Below, piece after piece: positions 1 through 8,555 of a DNA stretch of 64,000 nt. The stretch is from Streptomyces phaeolivaceus (GTDB lineage: Bacteria; Actinomycetota; Actinomycetes; Streptomycetales; Streptomycetaceae). The position numbers and the translations under genes are program-made. Location: the NCBI RefSeq assembly GCF_009184865.1, contig NZ_CP045096.1:186001-250000 (forward strand). Reading direction: 5' to 3'. Each line of letters opens with the position of its first letter. Positions within the stretch are counted from its first letter, which is position 1. Below the pieces are notes generated by a model. The model searched no databases. It saw only the letters and a program-made list of their open reading frames with translations, and had not been told where the DNA came from.

Positions 1-941
1 ACGGCGCCTGGATCCGGCAACGGCACCTCGAACACGGCGTCGGCTCGGCCGCCGTGTTCCTCGCCGCGGCCGGGCAGCGCACGGAGCGGGTCGAACTGGG
101 GACGGCGGTCATCCCGATCGGGTACGAGAGCCCGTTCCGGCTCGCCGAGGACCTCGCGCTGGCCGACGTACTGTCCCGCGGCCGTCTCCAGGCCGGCTTC
201 AGCACGGGCATGCCGCACGCGGAACTCCTGGGCGACCTGGTGTACGACGGCGACTGGCGTGGCTTCGACCTGTCGTACGGCAGGATCGCCCGCGTCGTCG
301 ACCACCTGCGCGGCGACTACCTCGGCACCCCGGACACGGTGATCCACTCCCCCGGCAACACCCAGCGGCCACGCCTCCAGCCGCACAGTCCCGGCCTGGT
401 GGACCGGGTCTGGTACGGCGGAGGCAGTCTGCGCTCGGTCCGCTGGGCCGCGGAGCACGGCCTCAACCTGCTCACCGGCAACATCGTCACCGGCGAGGCC
501 ACCGACGACTTCACCACGGCCCAACTCGCCCTGCTCTCCGCGTACGGGCGCACCCTCGCCGGGGGCCGGCCGACGCGGGTGGCGCTCGGCCGGGTGATCG
601 TCCCGTTCGACGGCGCGGACCTCTCCACCCGGGCCCGCTACCGGGCGTACGCCGCCGCCCGGCACGCCCGCACGCTCGCGCCACAGGGCCCCGAACGCAC
701 CCTGTTCGCCTCGGACGTCGTGGGCACCGCCGACCAGATCCTGGAACAACTCACCGCCGACCCCGTGGTGGCGTCCGTCTCGGAACTCCGCCTTGAACTG
801 CCGTACGAGTTCCGACGGGCCGACTACGAGCAGATCCTGCACGACGTACGCCACTTGATCGCGCCCGAACTGGGCTGGCGACCGGACACGACGCCATCAC
901 CACGCGAGGACGCCGTCACCGCGTCGGGCGGGCGGGCGTAG
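1..941 (+). CDS. LLM-class flavin-dependent oxidoreductase, 5' truncated by window edge
   Basis: This is the C-terminal ~313 residues of a luciferase-like monooxygenase, a TIM-barrel enzyme that uses reduced flavin and O2 (or F420) on an unknown substrate. The reading frame is open to the left edge (frame of base 3), and the residues before the first GTG at position 54 (GAWIRQRHLEHG) read like family sequence, so the true start lies outside the window. Family-like segments are RVELGTAVIPIGYESPFRLAED and the later GGSLRSVRWAAEHGLNLLTGN phosphate/flavin-binding loop. No cofactor partner is visible here. Family call is firm; substrate is unknown. Confidence 0.85.
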   Translation, partial: GAWIRQRHLEHGVGSAAVFLAAAGQRTERVELGTAVIPIGYESPFRLAEDLALADVLSRGRLQAGFSTGMPHAELLGDLVYDGDWRGFDLSYGRIARVVDHLRGDYLGTPDTVIHSPGNTQRPRLQPHSPGLVDRVWYGGGSLRSVRWAAEHGLNLLTGNIVTGEATDDFTTAQLALLSAYGRTLAGGRPTRVALGRVIVPFDGADLSTRARYRAYAAARHARTLAPQGPERTLFASDVVGTADQILEQLTADPVVASVSELRLELPYEFRRADYEQILHDVRHLIAPELGWRPDTTPSPREDAVTASGGRA

Positions 942-963
942 TGGGCAGAAGCAAGCACGCACC

Positions 964-1250
964 ATGACGCACCGCGCCGCGCCCCACAGCACCGACCGTG
1001 AACCGACCGTGAAGGGACCGCTGGATGTCCGACGCCGCCGCCGGCCCTCGAACGACTTCGTCGAGGACATCGTGGTCGTCCAGGAGACCGGTGGGACGGT
1101 GTACTTCCTGTTGATCCCCTACCGGCCCGGTCACGCGGGCAACGCGGCGGGCCATGTGTTCCGTCGTCCGGTCGGCGACGACGGACCGGCCGAGAACATC
1201 CTCGCCACCAACGACACACTCCGCGAGCCGTGGTGTTCGCCGAACGGCCA
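964..1250 (+). pseudogene. 5' remnant of an unrecognised gene
   Basis: From the ATG at 964 to about 1240 the frame has the strongly G/C-biased third positions of real genes here (segment NDFVEDIVVVQETGG and YFLLIPYRPGHAG). After about 1250 the bias collapses and the frame continues only because it lies antisense to the gene at 1369-2052. There is no good ribosome site before the ATG. I read it as the head of a gene whose 3' part has been lost. I do not recognise the family. It could instead be an intact small gene with a read-through tail. Confidence 0.35.
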
Positions 1251-1368
1251 TGCATGGACGGCTGACAGTGGTTTTCGCTCGGTCGGGTTCTCGACGGGCT
1301 GTTCGCGTCGAGCGTCCGGTGTCGGGCCGCGTGGTGTGGTCTGCCCATCGGGCGCGCTACCGCCGAGT

Positions 1369-2052
1369 TCACGCCCCGCCTCGTCGCCCGGGACGTACGA
1401 AGTGGGCGTACGGCGGATACGGCTTGAAGCAGACCAGCAGTTCGAGGGGGTGGCCACCACCGGGTTCCTGGACCAGCGACGTGAGTCCCGTCATGTACGC
1501 CGAGCGGCCCTTGTCGACGCCCTTCTGTCGCGGGCCCCAACCCGCCGCGTAGGCGCAGGACATGGAGATCTCGGCGAAGACGTCACGGCAGCCGAACAGG
1601 AAGAACGTGCGGGCATGGGTGGCATGCCGCACCTCCTCGTCGAAGTCGGCGCGCCCGCACCGGGCCCGCCACGAGGTGGCGTCCCGGGCGGTGCGTGCCT
1701 CGTCGGTGCGGACGGTCAGCGGCGTGCCGTTGACCAGCCCGCGCCGCAACTCGGGCCACTTGCTGGGGCGCAGACCGAGCGTGTCGTGGACGAGGACGAG
1801 GTCGACCGGCTCGCCGTGCCCCTCGTCGGGAGGGACGCTGTCGCGCAGCGGTACGTGGACGATCGTGTGCCGGGAGTAGGCGGCGAAGGAGAACAGGCCC
1901 GCGAGCCGGTTCAGCCCGTCGTGGTCCCCGAGCAGCATGCCGATGGGTTCGGGGGCTCGCAGAGTCGTGTGGCGAAGGGGTTGCCGGGGCTGGACGACAC
2001 GGTGCTCGTGCGGCCCCGTCCGGAGCCTGAACTGACGCAGCCTCAGCCGCAT
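1369..2052 (-). CDS. Conserved-looking hypothetical protein (227 aa)
   Basis: The protein has balanced composition with motifs such as DLVLVHDTLGLRPSKWPEL and HARTFFLFGCRDVFAEISMS, and its codon use fits the neighbours. A GAGG ribosome site stands about 9 nt before the ATG at 2052; an internal ATG at 1938 is an alternative start. No signal peptide or membrane segment is evident, and I do not recognise a family. Its 3' end faces the remnant gene at 964-1250, so the original context has probably been altered. Confidence 0.6.
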   Translation of the reverse strand: MRLRLRQFRLRTGPHEHRVVQPRQPLRHTTLRAPEPIGMLLGDHDGLNRLAGLFSFAAYSRHTIVHVPLRDSVPPDEGHGEPVDLVLVHDTLGLRPSKWPELRRGLVNGTPLTVRTDEARTARDATSWRARCGRADFDEEVRHATHARTFFLFGCRDVFAEISMSCAYAAGWGPRQKGVDKGRSAYMTGLTSLVQEPGGGHPLELLVCFKPYPPYAHFVRPGRRGGA

Positions 2053-2148
2053 ATGTAGTACCTCATGCCCTCAGCATCGGGGGCACCACTTCTCCTCGGC
2101 AACGGAAATGGGAGACTCACCCGAGGTCATGGCCATGCCCGGGGCAGG

Positions 2149-2616
2149 TCAGTCGTCGCTCGGCATGGCCTCCGCCGCCCGCTTCTCCATCTCCTCCGGT
2201 GAGATGTCCTCCACATGTGTGGCGACGTGCCAGCGGTGGCCGAAGGGGTCCTCGAAGTGGCCGACGCGGTCGCCGTAGAACTCGTCCTTGACCGCGTTGA
2301 TCTGGGTCGCCCCCAGGGAGAGTGCCGCGGCGAAGACGGCGTCCACGTCGTCGACGTAGACATACAGGTTCACCGGTGTCCCGCCGAGCGTCTTCGGGCT
2401 ACGGAACCCCAGGTCGGGGAACTCGTCCGCGACCATGACGACCGAGTTGCCGATCTGCAGCTCGGCGTGGTGGACCTTGCCGTCGGGTCCCGCCATCCGC
2501 ATGCGTTCCGTGGCGCCCAGGACGGCGATGTAGAAGTCGATCCCGGCCGCCGCGCCGTCGACACAGAGGTAGGGCGTGACGCGCGGATCGTCCTCGGAGT
2601 AGGGCTCTGTGCTCAC
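2149..2616 (-). CDS. VOC family (PhnB/glyoxalase-like) protein
   Basis: A 155-residue beta-alpha-beta-beta-beta fold protein of the vicinal oxygen chelate superfamily, PhnB-like subgroup: VTPYLCVDGAAAGIDFYIAVLGA at the start, then HAELQIGNSVVMVADE and the closing DPFGHRWHVATHVED. The GTG at 2616 is chosen because GGAAGGTGG lies just upstream; the frame is open further to 2829, but that part is low-complexity. Members are enzymes or resistance/binding proteins, and the function cannot be told from sequence alone. Confidence 0.85.
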   Translation of the reverse strand: MSTEPYSEDDPRVTPYLCVDGAAAGIDFYIAVLGATERMRMAGPDGKVHHAELQIGNSVVMVADEFPDLGFRSPKTLGGTPVNLYVYVDDVDAVFAAALSLGATQINAVKDEFYGDRVGHFEDPFGHRWHVATHVEDISPEEMEKRAAEAMPSDD

Positions 2617-2924
2617 TGTCTGCCACCTTCCGACAGGTGATGGCCGCGCCCATGGCCCGGTGACGGTCATCGCCACCGCGCGGGCGCGTTCGCCGCCCCA
2701 GTGAATGCCCGGACCTACGACAAGCGTGACACTCATCCCCGGCCCACGCAGCCAGACGGGCCGATCACTCCGCGCCGCTCCGCTTCCCGGCCCCGTAGTA
2801 CCAGGCATCGGCCCCGTGCTGCCGGGCATCGGCCCGCGCCCCTCCGCCGCGCTCCGGATTCCTCCGACTTTCGGCCGACCGCTGCCCGTCCGGTCCGATC
2901 ACTTGTGGCCGTTCGAGGGCTGGT

Positions 2925-3137
2925 GGCCTCGACCACGTCAGCGGTCTGTACCGCGCCTGCGCCGACGACCTGGACCGGGTGCGCGAGAAACAGCGCAGGC
3001 TGCCGCGCGGGCCGCACGACAACGGCACGGGGCACCTTCACTCGTACGACATCAACCCGATGACCTCCTTCACGCCGCCCCATCCCCGGGGCGGCACCCC
3101 TCTCCGGTGGGAATCTCCGCAGACTCATGGGTTGTGA
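2925..3137 (+). pseudogene. 3' tail of a lost gene
   Basis: A coding-like stretch (GLDHVSGLYRACADDLDRV, then HSYDINPMTSFTPPHPRGG) with high third-position GC runs to a TGA at 3135-3137 but has no start codon, ribosome site or continuous frame upstream. This looks like the tail of a gene whose 5' part has been deleted or frameshifted. The product family is not recognised. The rest of the ~580-base interval between 2616 and 3197 shows nothing else. Confidence 0.35.
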
Positions 3138-3196
3138 ACAGGAAATGGTGAGTAACATCCGCACACACCACATCCATTTGCCGGGAGGTAACCGCC

Positions 3197-3979
3197 ATGA
3201 CCGCAACGCCTTCGGAGACAACCGACCTCAAAGCGCAGTACACCGCCCAGGTCTCCGCCGACCTGGAGCGCAACGCCAAGGAGCAGGACCGGCTTCGCGA
3301 GGAGATCGCGGCGCTGCAGGACCAACTCCGCGGCCTCCAGCAGGACCAGAGCGTGCTGGCGAACATGCAACAGGCACTCGGCGTCCTGACACCTGAACCC
3401 GTCACCGCCGAGCCTCAACCCACGCCCACGCCCACACCTACTCCCGCACCCTCGCCCGAGGAGGCCGCGGCACCTTCCGTTCCCCGGCAGAAGACCTCGA
3501 CCACCTCCTCGCCGACCGGTAGGCGGACCCGGGCGAAGAAGCCTGCCGCCCCGCAGGACGTCAAGAAGGCGAAGAAGCCCGTCGCCGCCAAGAGCACCAC
3601 CGCGAAGGCCGACGCTGCCAAGGCCACCCCCGCCAAGCCCGCGAACTCGACCACGGCCACCGCCACCGGCACCGGCAAGAAGACTCAGCCGACACTCGTC
3701 GAGCTGATCCGCGTCCACCTCACCGAGCAGAGCGGACCGCACTCCGCCGCCGAGGTCGCCACGGCGCTCACGCAGGCTCACCCCGACCGCCGTATCCAGA
3801 CCAATGTCGTACGCACCACCCTCGAAGGCCTGGTGGCCAAGAGCAACGCACAGCGCACGAGGCAGGGCTCCTCCGTCTACTACACCGCCCCCGACCCCCA
3901 GGAACCGGCCACACCGCTCCAGGCACCGTCAGAGTCCCAGTCCGAGCCCGAGCCCGAGCCCGAGCAAGCGAAGGGCTGA
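3197..3979 (+). CDS. Coiled-coil / Lys-Ala linker / winged-helix protein
   Basis: A 260-residue three-part protein. Residues ~10-60 form a heptad-rich coiled coil (NAKEQDRLREEIAALQDQL). Residues ~75-165 are a Pro/Thr- then Lys/Ala-rich linker like histone H1 tails. Residues ~168-230 look like a winged-helix domain (LVELIRVHLTEQSGPHSAAEVA). The tail ends in Glu-Pro repeats from a GAGCCC hexamer. The start has a GGGAGGTAA site. A shorter paralogue with the same plan lies at 38951-39466, cotranscribed with an ECF sigma gene. Probably a nucleoid-associated or regulatory DNA-binding protein; role inferred. Confidence 0.75.
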   Translation: MTATPSETTDLKAQYTAQVSADLERNAKEQDRLREEIAALQDQLRGLQQDQSVLANMQQALGVLTPEPVTAEPQPTPTPTPTPAPSPEEAAAPSVPRQKTSTTSSPTGRRTRAKKPAAPQDVKKAKKPVAAKSTTAKADAAKATPAKPANSTTATATGTGKKTQPTLVELIRVHLTEQSGPHSAAEVATALTQAHPDRRIQTNVVRTTLEGLVAKSNAQRTRQGSSVYYTAPDPQEPATPLQAPSESQSEPEPEPEQAKG

Positions 3980-3992
3980 GGCCGGGGTCGCC

Positions 3993-5519
3993 TCAGGCGT
4001 CCAGTGGCTCGTAGTCGAACCAGTCGAAGTGAACCGAGCCGGCCGTGGCGAACATGCCGAGAACTCGGCCGGTGAAGCCGCCGGCGACCTCCGTGGACAG
4101 GTAACGGCCGTCCAGGGAGGCCAGTGCGACGAAGGTCCCGTCCGGTTCCTCGAAGCCGAGCGAGACCAGGTCGGGGCCGGTACGGGGGTCGTTCACGGTG
4201 TCCACGGACGTCACGTCGACGCGGAGGACGACGGGGCCCGGCGACACCGGTCGGGATGCCACGACCGTGTTCAACGGGCCGATGCGGGCCCGGACTCGTA
4301 CCTGCCCGGTCGCGGCCTCCGTCTCGACGGAGTAGTGGTGACTCTCGTCGAGGCGTACGGCCAGACCGCCCCGCCCCTGGGCCGCGTCGACCAGGGTGCG
4401 CGCCCGGCACGAGCGGTGCTGCTGCCGTCGACCCACGAACAGCACGTCGGTGTCGTCGAGCGATCCGCCACGCGCCCGGAGGGTGAGTGAGCCGGGGCGT
4501 TCCTTCGTGGTGCAGTTCTCCGTGGGGCGGTCGCGCAGGGAGACCCAGTGCGGGGCCAGTTCGTTCGCGTCGAAGTCGTCCCGGCGCTCCGGCGCGGCGG
4601 CGGGTGGCCGGAGGGGCCAGGGCGGGGCGGGCATGACGGTCGACAGTTCGCCGACGACGGGCCAGCCGTCGACCCACTCGACCGGCACCAGATGGGTCTC
4701 GCGGCCGAGTACGTGCCAGCCGGGGGTGCCGCCCCCCGGCCGTACGCCGAGCAGCACCATCCACCACGACCCGTCGGGCCCCTGCACCAGATCGGCGTGG
4801 CCGGTGTTCTGGATGGGGTGGTCGGTGCTCCGGTGGCTCAGGATCGGGTTGGCCGGGCAGGGCTCGAACGGGCCCGTGGGTGTGCGGCCCCGGGCGATCG
4901 ACACTCCGTGGCCCCGCTCGGTGCCGCCTTCGGCGATGAGCAGGTACCAGTGGTCGCCGATGCGGTACAGATGGGGTGCCTCGGGCGCCTTGGCGCCGGG
5001 TACCCCGGACCACAGCCGCCGACGTTCTCCGTAGGTCTCCCCGGTGTGCGGGTCGAGGCGGATCTGTCCGACTCCGGCGGTGGTGCACCAGCAGGTGCCG
5101 TCCTCGTCCCAGGCGATGTCGGGGTCGATACCGTGCACGCCGGGCAGTCGGATCGGCTCGGACCAGGGGCCCGCCGGGTCGGTGGCCGTGAACAGCAGAT
5201 TGCCGTCGCCGCTCACGTTGGTGACGATCAGCCGGAACCGGCCGTCGTGGTGGCGGAGGGTGGGTGCGTAGATCCCGCCGGAGGAGGGTGTGTCCGGCGG
5301 CAGACGGAGTTGGCTCGGGCGGTCGAGCGCGTTGCCGATCTGCGTCCAGTGCACCAGGTCCCGGCTGTGGAGGATGGGGACGCCGGGGAAGTACTCGAAG
5401 CTGGAGCAGGCGAGGTAGTAGTCGTCGCCCGCCCGGCAGATGGACGGATCCGGGTAGAAGCCGGGGATCACCGGGTTGCTGAAACTACTTTCCGTTCCGG
5501 AGGCGCTCGTCACCTTCAT
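3993..5519 (-). CDS. Glycoside hydrolase family 43 beta-xylosidase/arabinofuranosidase
   Basis: Inverting retaining-fold classification aside, GH43 enzymes cut xylo- or arabino-oligosaccharides. The 508-residue protein has the five-bladed propeller first, with the catalytic Asp in NPVIPGFYPDPS, the second Asp in GIDPDIAWDEDG and the acid Glu in GAKAPEAPHLY, then a C-terminal concanavalin-like domain. No signal peptide, so it is probably intracellular and acts on imported oligomers. The ATG at 5519 is preceded by GAAGGGA; the longer frame to 5564 is unlikely. A GAAAGTTTC palindrome 19 nt upstream fits control by the LacI protein encoded next door at 5681-6829. Confidence 0.88.
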   Translation of the reverse strand: MKVTSASGTESSFSNPVIPGFYPDPSICRAGDDYYLACSSFEYFPGVPILHSRDLVHWTQIGNALDRPSQLRLPPDTPSSGGIYAPTLRHHDGRFRLIVTNVSGDGNLLFTATDPAGPWSEPIRLPGVHGIDPDIAWDEDGTCWCTTAGVGQIRLDPHTGETYGERRRLWSGVPGAKAPEAPHLYRIGDHWYLLIAEGGTERGHGVSIARGRTPTGPFEPCPANPILSHRSTDHPIQNTGHADLVQGPDGSWWMVLLGVRPGGGTPGWHVLGRETHLVPVEWVDGWPVVGELSTVMPAPPWPLRPPAAAPERRDDFDANELAPHWVSLRDRPTENCTTKERPGSLTLRARGGSLDDTDVLFVGRRQQHRSCRARTLVDAAQGRGGLAVRLDESHHYSVETEAATGQVRVRARIGPLNTVVASRPVSPGPVVLRVDVTSVDTVNDPRTGPDLVSLGFEEPDGTFVALASLDGRYLSTEVAGGFTGRVLGMFATAGSVHFDWFDYEPLDA

Positions 5520-5537
5520 CGGTCCCTTCGCGGCTAC

Positions 5538-5546
5538 GAAAGTTTC
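5538..5546. promoter_or_regulatory. Probable LacI operator GAAAGTTTC (GH43 gene)
   Basis: An inverted repeat GAAA-G-TTTC sits 19 nt before the GH43 start codon. The same 9-mer recurs before the adjacent lacI gene (6880-6888). GAAANTTTC-type palindromes are, as I recall, typical upstream of streptomycete hemicellulase genes. Confidence 0.6.
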
Positions 5547-5680
5547 TCTTCCAGCGACGGACAAGTTTCTCGATCAGGCTAGTTACGGCCGTACGGACGG
5601 TCAATGCCCCGGTGGATCGATGCCGCCGGTGGATCGGTCCCGGGGCATCGATGCCGTCGTGGGTCAATTACCGACGTGGG

Positions 5681-6829
5681 TCAACTCCCGGCGGGAGGTG
5701 CCGTGCTGGCGCGGACCGTGAGGGTCGTCGCGATCTCCAGGCCGGCCTGGGGTGCGGTTTCGCCCCGTCCGAGGGTGAGGGCCAGTTCGGTCGCGGCCAC
5801 GGCCATCTCGGTCAGGGGCTGGTGAACGGTCGTCAGGGGCGGGTCCACCCAGGCCACGACCGGCAGGTCGTCGAATCCGACGACGCTCAGGTCGTCCGGG
5901 ACGCGCAGTCCGGCCTCGCGTGCCGCCTGGTAGACGCCGAGCGCCTGAAGGTCGTTGGTGGTGAAGATCGCCGTCGGACGTTCGGGCAGCGCCAGCAGGG
6001 AACGCGCCGCCGTGTGGCCGTCCTCGCTGGTGAGGGGTGCGTGCACGACGAGTTCCGGTGCGACCGGCAGGCCGGCGGCCCCCATCGCGGAGCGGTATCC
6101 GTCCAGGCGGGCGCAGCAGTACAGCTGGTCCTGCGGGCCGCCGATCATGGCGATGCGGCGGTGTCCGAGTTCGGTGAGGTGGCGGGTCGCGGCCCGGCCG
6201 CCGGACCAGTTGGTGGCGCCCACGAACGGGACGTCGTCCGGTAGTTCGGTGGCCGGGTCGACGACGACGAACGGGATGCCCTTCGCCCTGAGCCGCTCCC
6301 GCTCGGCCGCGGAGAGCTGGGCCACGGACAGAACGCAGTTCGGGCGCCGGGAGACGGTGTCGTCCCAGGTGAGCGGGTCCGCGTCATACAGCCCGAACTC
6401 GGACACCATGACGCCCACGCGGTGCTGTCGGGCCACCCGCTCGACACCGCGGATGATCTCGACCGCCCACATGTGCTTGAGCTCGCGGAAGACGAGCTCC
6501 ACGACGTTGTTCCGGTTGGCGCCCGTGGGTTTGCGGTAGCCGTGGCGGTTGACCAGTTCCTCGACACGGGCGCGGGTGTCGGCGGAGACACCGGATCTGC
6601 CGTTGATCACCTTGGAGACGGTGGGGACGGACACCCCCGCCGACTCGGCGATGAACGCGATCGTGACCGGCCGGGACGTGTCGCCCCGCCCTTCGTTCCC
6701 GCTCACCGGCCCGCTGCCCGCGTCGTCCACCGTGCCGTCGTCCACCGTGCCGTCGGCCGCGAAGTCAGCCAAGGTCGCCCGCCCGTCTGCTGGTTGTGCC
6801 CGGTTCATTCTGGCATCTCGCACCGTCAC
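5681..6829 (-). CDS. LacI-family transcriptional regulator
   Basis: A 382-residue repressor with an unusual ~50-residue low-complexity N-terminal extension before the helix-turn-helix (VTIAFIAESAGVSVPTVSKV, residues ~55-75) and a periplasmic-binding-protein-like sugar sensor domain (GYRSAMGAAG, AIFTTNDLQALGVYQAA, VVGFDDLPV). The GTG at 6829 has GGAGG nine bases upstream. It lies next to the GH43 gene in the same direction, and matching GAAA-N-TTTC palindromes stand before both, so it probably represses itself and the xylosidase in the absence of a pentose oligomer. Effector is inferred. Confidence 0.88.
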   Translation of the reverse strand: MTVRDARMNRAQPADGRATLADFAADGTVDDGTVDDAGSGPVSGNEGRGDTSRPVTIAFIAESAGVSVPTVSKVINGRSGVSADTRARVEELVNRHGYRKPTGANRNNVVELVFRELKHMWAVEIIRGVERVARQHRVGVMVSEFGLYDADPLTWDDTVSRRPNCVLSVAQLSAAERERLRAKGIPFVVVDPATELPDDVPFVGATNWSGGRAATRHLTELGHRRIAMIGGPQDQLYCCARLDGYRSAMGAAGLPVAPELVVHAPLTSEDGHTAARSLLALPERPTAIFTTNDLQALGVYQAAREAGLRVPDDLSVVGFDDLPVVAWVDPPLTTVHQPLTEMAVAATELALTLGRGETAPQAGLEIATTLTVRASTAPPAGS

Positions 6830-6879
6830 GGCTCTGGCCTCCGGAACATCCCGCTGTTAATTTCTCCGCCGCGAAGAAC

Positions 6880-6888
6880 GAAACTTTC
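6880..6888. promoter_or_regulatory. Probable LacI operator GAAACTTTC (lacI gene)
   Basis: Same palindrome as at 5538-5546, about 50 nt upstream of the lacI start, consistent with autoregulation. It lies inside the 3' end of the decayed kinase frame, which suggests the kinase was cut back to the lacI promoter. Confidence 0.55.
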
Positions 6889-6894
6889 CTTCGT

Positions 6895-7441
6895 CGAACA
6901 CTTTCACAGAGCGGTTCCGCCCCGCTGTTTCGCCGAGGACGCCGGACAGGTATCCGGCGACGAAGGCGCCGACCAGATCGACGGCCTCGACCTGGCGGGC
7001 CGCGCGGTCGGTCGGCCCGTCGGCGGTGAAGCCGGTCGCGCCACGTGCGCCACGTTTCACCACCACCTCGGCGACACCCATCGCCACGAGGGAACGCACG
7101 GCCTCGGCTTCGCCCGCGTCGGGGCGGTCCAGCACGAGGGGAGTTCGTCCTCGGAGGCGATGAGCAGGTCGATGTGGGCGAGCAGCGGCCGTAGCGCCGT
7201 GCGGGCTTCGTCGGCGGTCCACAGCCGGGAGCGGTGGTTGGCATCGAGGCAGACGGTGATGCCGGCCTCGCGCGCGGTCGTGGCGGCGGCGAGCACGGCT
7301 TCGGCCGCCGAGGGGCCGAGCGCCGGGGTGATGCCGGTCAGGTGCAGGACGCGAGCGCCGGAGGCCAGCGCGGGCAGTACGTCGGCGAGTGCGAGCGCCG
7401 AACCCGCGGAACCGGCGCGGTAGTAGTGCACGCGGGTGCTG
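6895..7441 (-). pseudogene. Decayed PfkB-family sugar kinase (KDG kinase-like)
   Basis: The remnant starts mid-protein (TRVHYYRAGSAGSALAL, typical of 2-keto-3-deoxygluconate kinase) with no start codon. It reads in one frame to IASEDELP, then continues only in another (LDRPDAGEAEAVRSLVAMG), consistent with loss of one C in a C run near 7137-7142. The catalytic GAGD motif is missing: VDLVGAFVAGYLSG should be VDLVGAGDAFVAGYLSG, a 9-nt deletion. The C-terminus runs into lacI promoter DNA. Truncated at both ends, frameshifted and lacking the catalytic Asp, it cannot be active. Confidence 0.75.
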
Positions 7442-7727
7442 GGCGCTGACCACCGAGCGCGTGGCGAAGAAGTCCGAGGGCCTCGACCTCCCCGGTCTGC
7501 TCGACGTCATCGAGGCGGAGATGAAGGACGCCCCGGACCGCCTCCAGTGGGCGATGAACCACTGTCTGGCCCAGATCGGCATCGAACACCCCGAACACCG
7601 CGCCCGTGCGCTCGCCATCGGTGAGCGCCTGGCGGTGCTCAAGGACTATCCGACCTCCCCGGGCTGTACGTCGCCGTTCGCACCCGTCTGGATCACCGAG
7701 ATGGTACGCCGTAAGCAGGACGCGTAG
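7437..7727 (+). pseudogene. C-terminal remnant of AlkD-like DNA alkylation repair protein
   Basis: The frame begins abruptly with WALTTERVAKKSEGLDLPGL and runs ~95 residues through APDRLQWAMNHCLAQIGIEH and PFAPVWITEMVRRKQ to a stop. This matches my memory of the C-terminus of actinobacterial AlkD-type HEAT-repeat DNA glycosylases, but ~130 N-terminal residues, the start codon and the promoter are absent. Its first codons abut the headless kinase on the other strand at about 7437-7441, marking a deletion junction. Confidence 0.65.
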
Positions 7728-7827
7728 ACCGGACCAACGCCTCGGCCCGGACCAACTCCTCGACGGGGACGGGCGGTTCACGCACCCGGAGTGCGGTGCT
7801 CCGCGGCCGTCGGCGACCGCGCCGCGA

Positions 7828-8220
7828 TCACTGCGGCTGTGTCGCGATCTGGATCAGATTGCCGCAGGTGTCGTCGAAGACGGCGGTGGTGACGGGGCCC
7901 ATCTCCACGGGTTCCTGGGTGAAGCGGACGCCGAGGCCGTGCAGGCGGGTGTACTCGGCCTGTACGTCGTCGACTGCGAACTGGGCGAGCGGGATGCCGT
8001 CCTCGACAAGGGCGTCGCGGTAGGTCCTGGCGGCCGGGTGGCCGGCGGGCTCCAGGAGGAGTTCGGTGCCGTCGGGCTCGTCGGGCGAGACGACGGTCAG
8101 CCAGCGGTCCTTCTCGCCCACCGGGACGTCGTGCTTCTTCACGAAGCCGAGGATCTCCGTGTAGAAGTGCTCGGCCTTGGCCTGGTCGTCGACGAAGACG
8201 CTGGTCAGATGGATCCTCAT
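7828..8220 (-). CDS. VOC family (glyoxalase/bleomycin-resistance-like) protein
   Basis: A 130-residue two-module VOC protein (MRIHLTSVFVDDQAKAEHFY, TELLLEPAGHPAARTY, closing DTCGNLIQIATQ). The ATG at 8220 overlaps the stop of the ArsR gene (ATGA) and also has AAGGAG upstream, so the two are translationally coupled. ArsR-VOC pairs are common in actinobacteria, where the regulator controls the VOC gene; the ligand or substrate is not known. Confidence 0.87.
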   Translation of the reverse strand: MRIHLTSVFVDDQAKAEHFYTEILGFVKKHDVPVGEKDRWLTVVSPDEPDGTELLLEPAGHPAARTYRDALVEDGIPLAQFAVDDVQAEYTRLHGLGVRFTQEPVEMGPVTTAVFDDTCGNLIQIATQPQ

Positions 8221-8546
8221 GGGGTGCTCTCCTTCGGTTCGGGGCCTGCCGCCGGTTCGGGGCCGCCCGCGTCGGGCACATGCCATCGCTCGGCGATCCG
8301 TCGCAGCGGGGCGGTGTTCAGGTCGTGGAACTTGTAGCGGCCCTCCCGCCTCGTCCCGACGAGCCCGGCGGTCTCCAGCACGGCAAGATGCTGAGAGACC
8401 GCCTGCCGCGAGATCCCGAGCCCATGCTTCATGCTCAGCCGCCCACAGATCTCGAACAGCGTCTGTCCTGATTTCTCGGTCAGCTCATCGAGGATGGTGC
8501 GACGGGTCGGATCACCCAGGGCTTTGAACAGATCGTCGTCGGCCAC
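8217..8546 (-). CDS. ArsR/SmtB-family transcriptional regulator
   Basis: A 109-residue winged-helix repressor: DDLFKALGDPTRRTILDELT at the N-terminus, recognition helix GISRQAVSQHLAVLETAGLV, then wing GRYKFHDLNTAPLRRI. It has no metal-binding Cys cluster, so it is of the metal-independent ArsR type. It starts with GTG and is coupled to the VOC gene. A perfect 10-bp inverted repeat lies 10-33 nt upstream and is the obvious autoregulatory operator. Confidence 0.9.
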   Translation of the reverse strand: MADDDLFKALGDPTRRTILDELTEKSGQTLFEICGRLSMKHGLGISRQAVSQHLAVLETAGLVGTRREGRYKFHDLNTAPLRRIAERWHVPDAGGPEPAAGPEPKESTP

Positions 8547-8555
8547 ACCCCCAGC

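Noticed and set aside
964..2058. 364-codon plus-strand frame as one intact gene
   Set aside because: Only the first ~95 codons show coding bias; the rest is antisense to a better-supported minus-strand gene with its own ribosome site.
2731..2750. Minus-strand TGTCACG near 2741 as a promoter of the VOC gene
   Set aside because: GTC does not occur at 17 or 18 nt, unlike the twelve accepted sites.
6857..7727. Insertion-sequence remnant at the kinase/AlkD junction
   Set aside because: Both sides read as ordinary host-gene fragments, with no terminal repeats or transposase residues.
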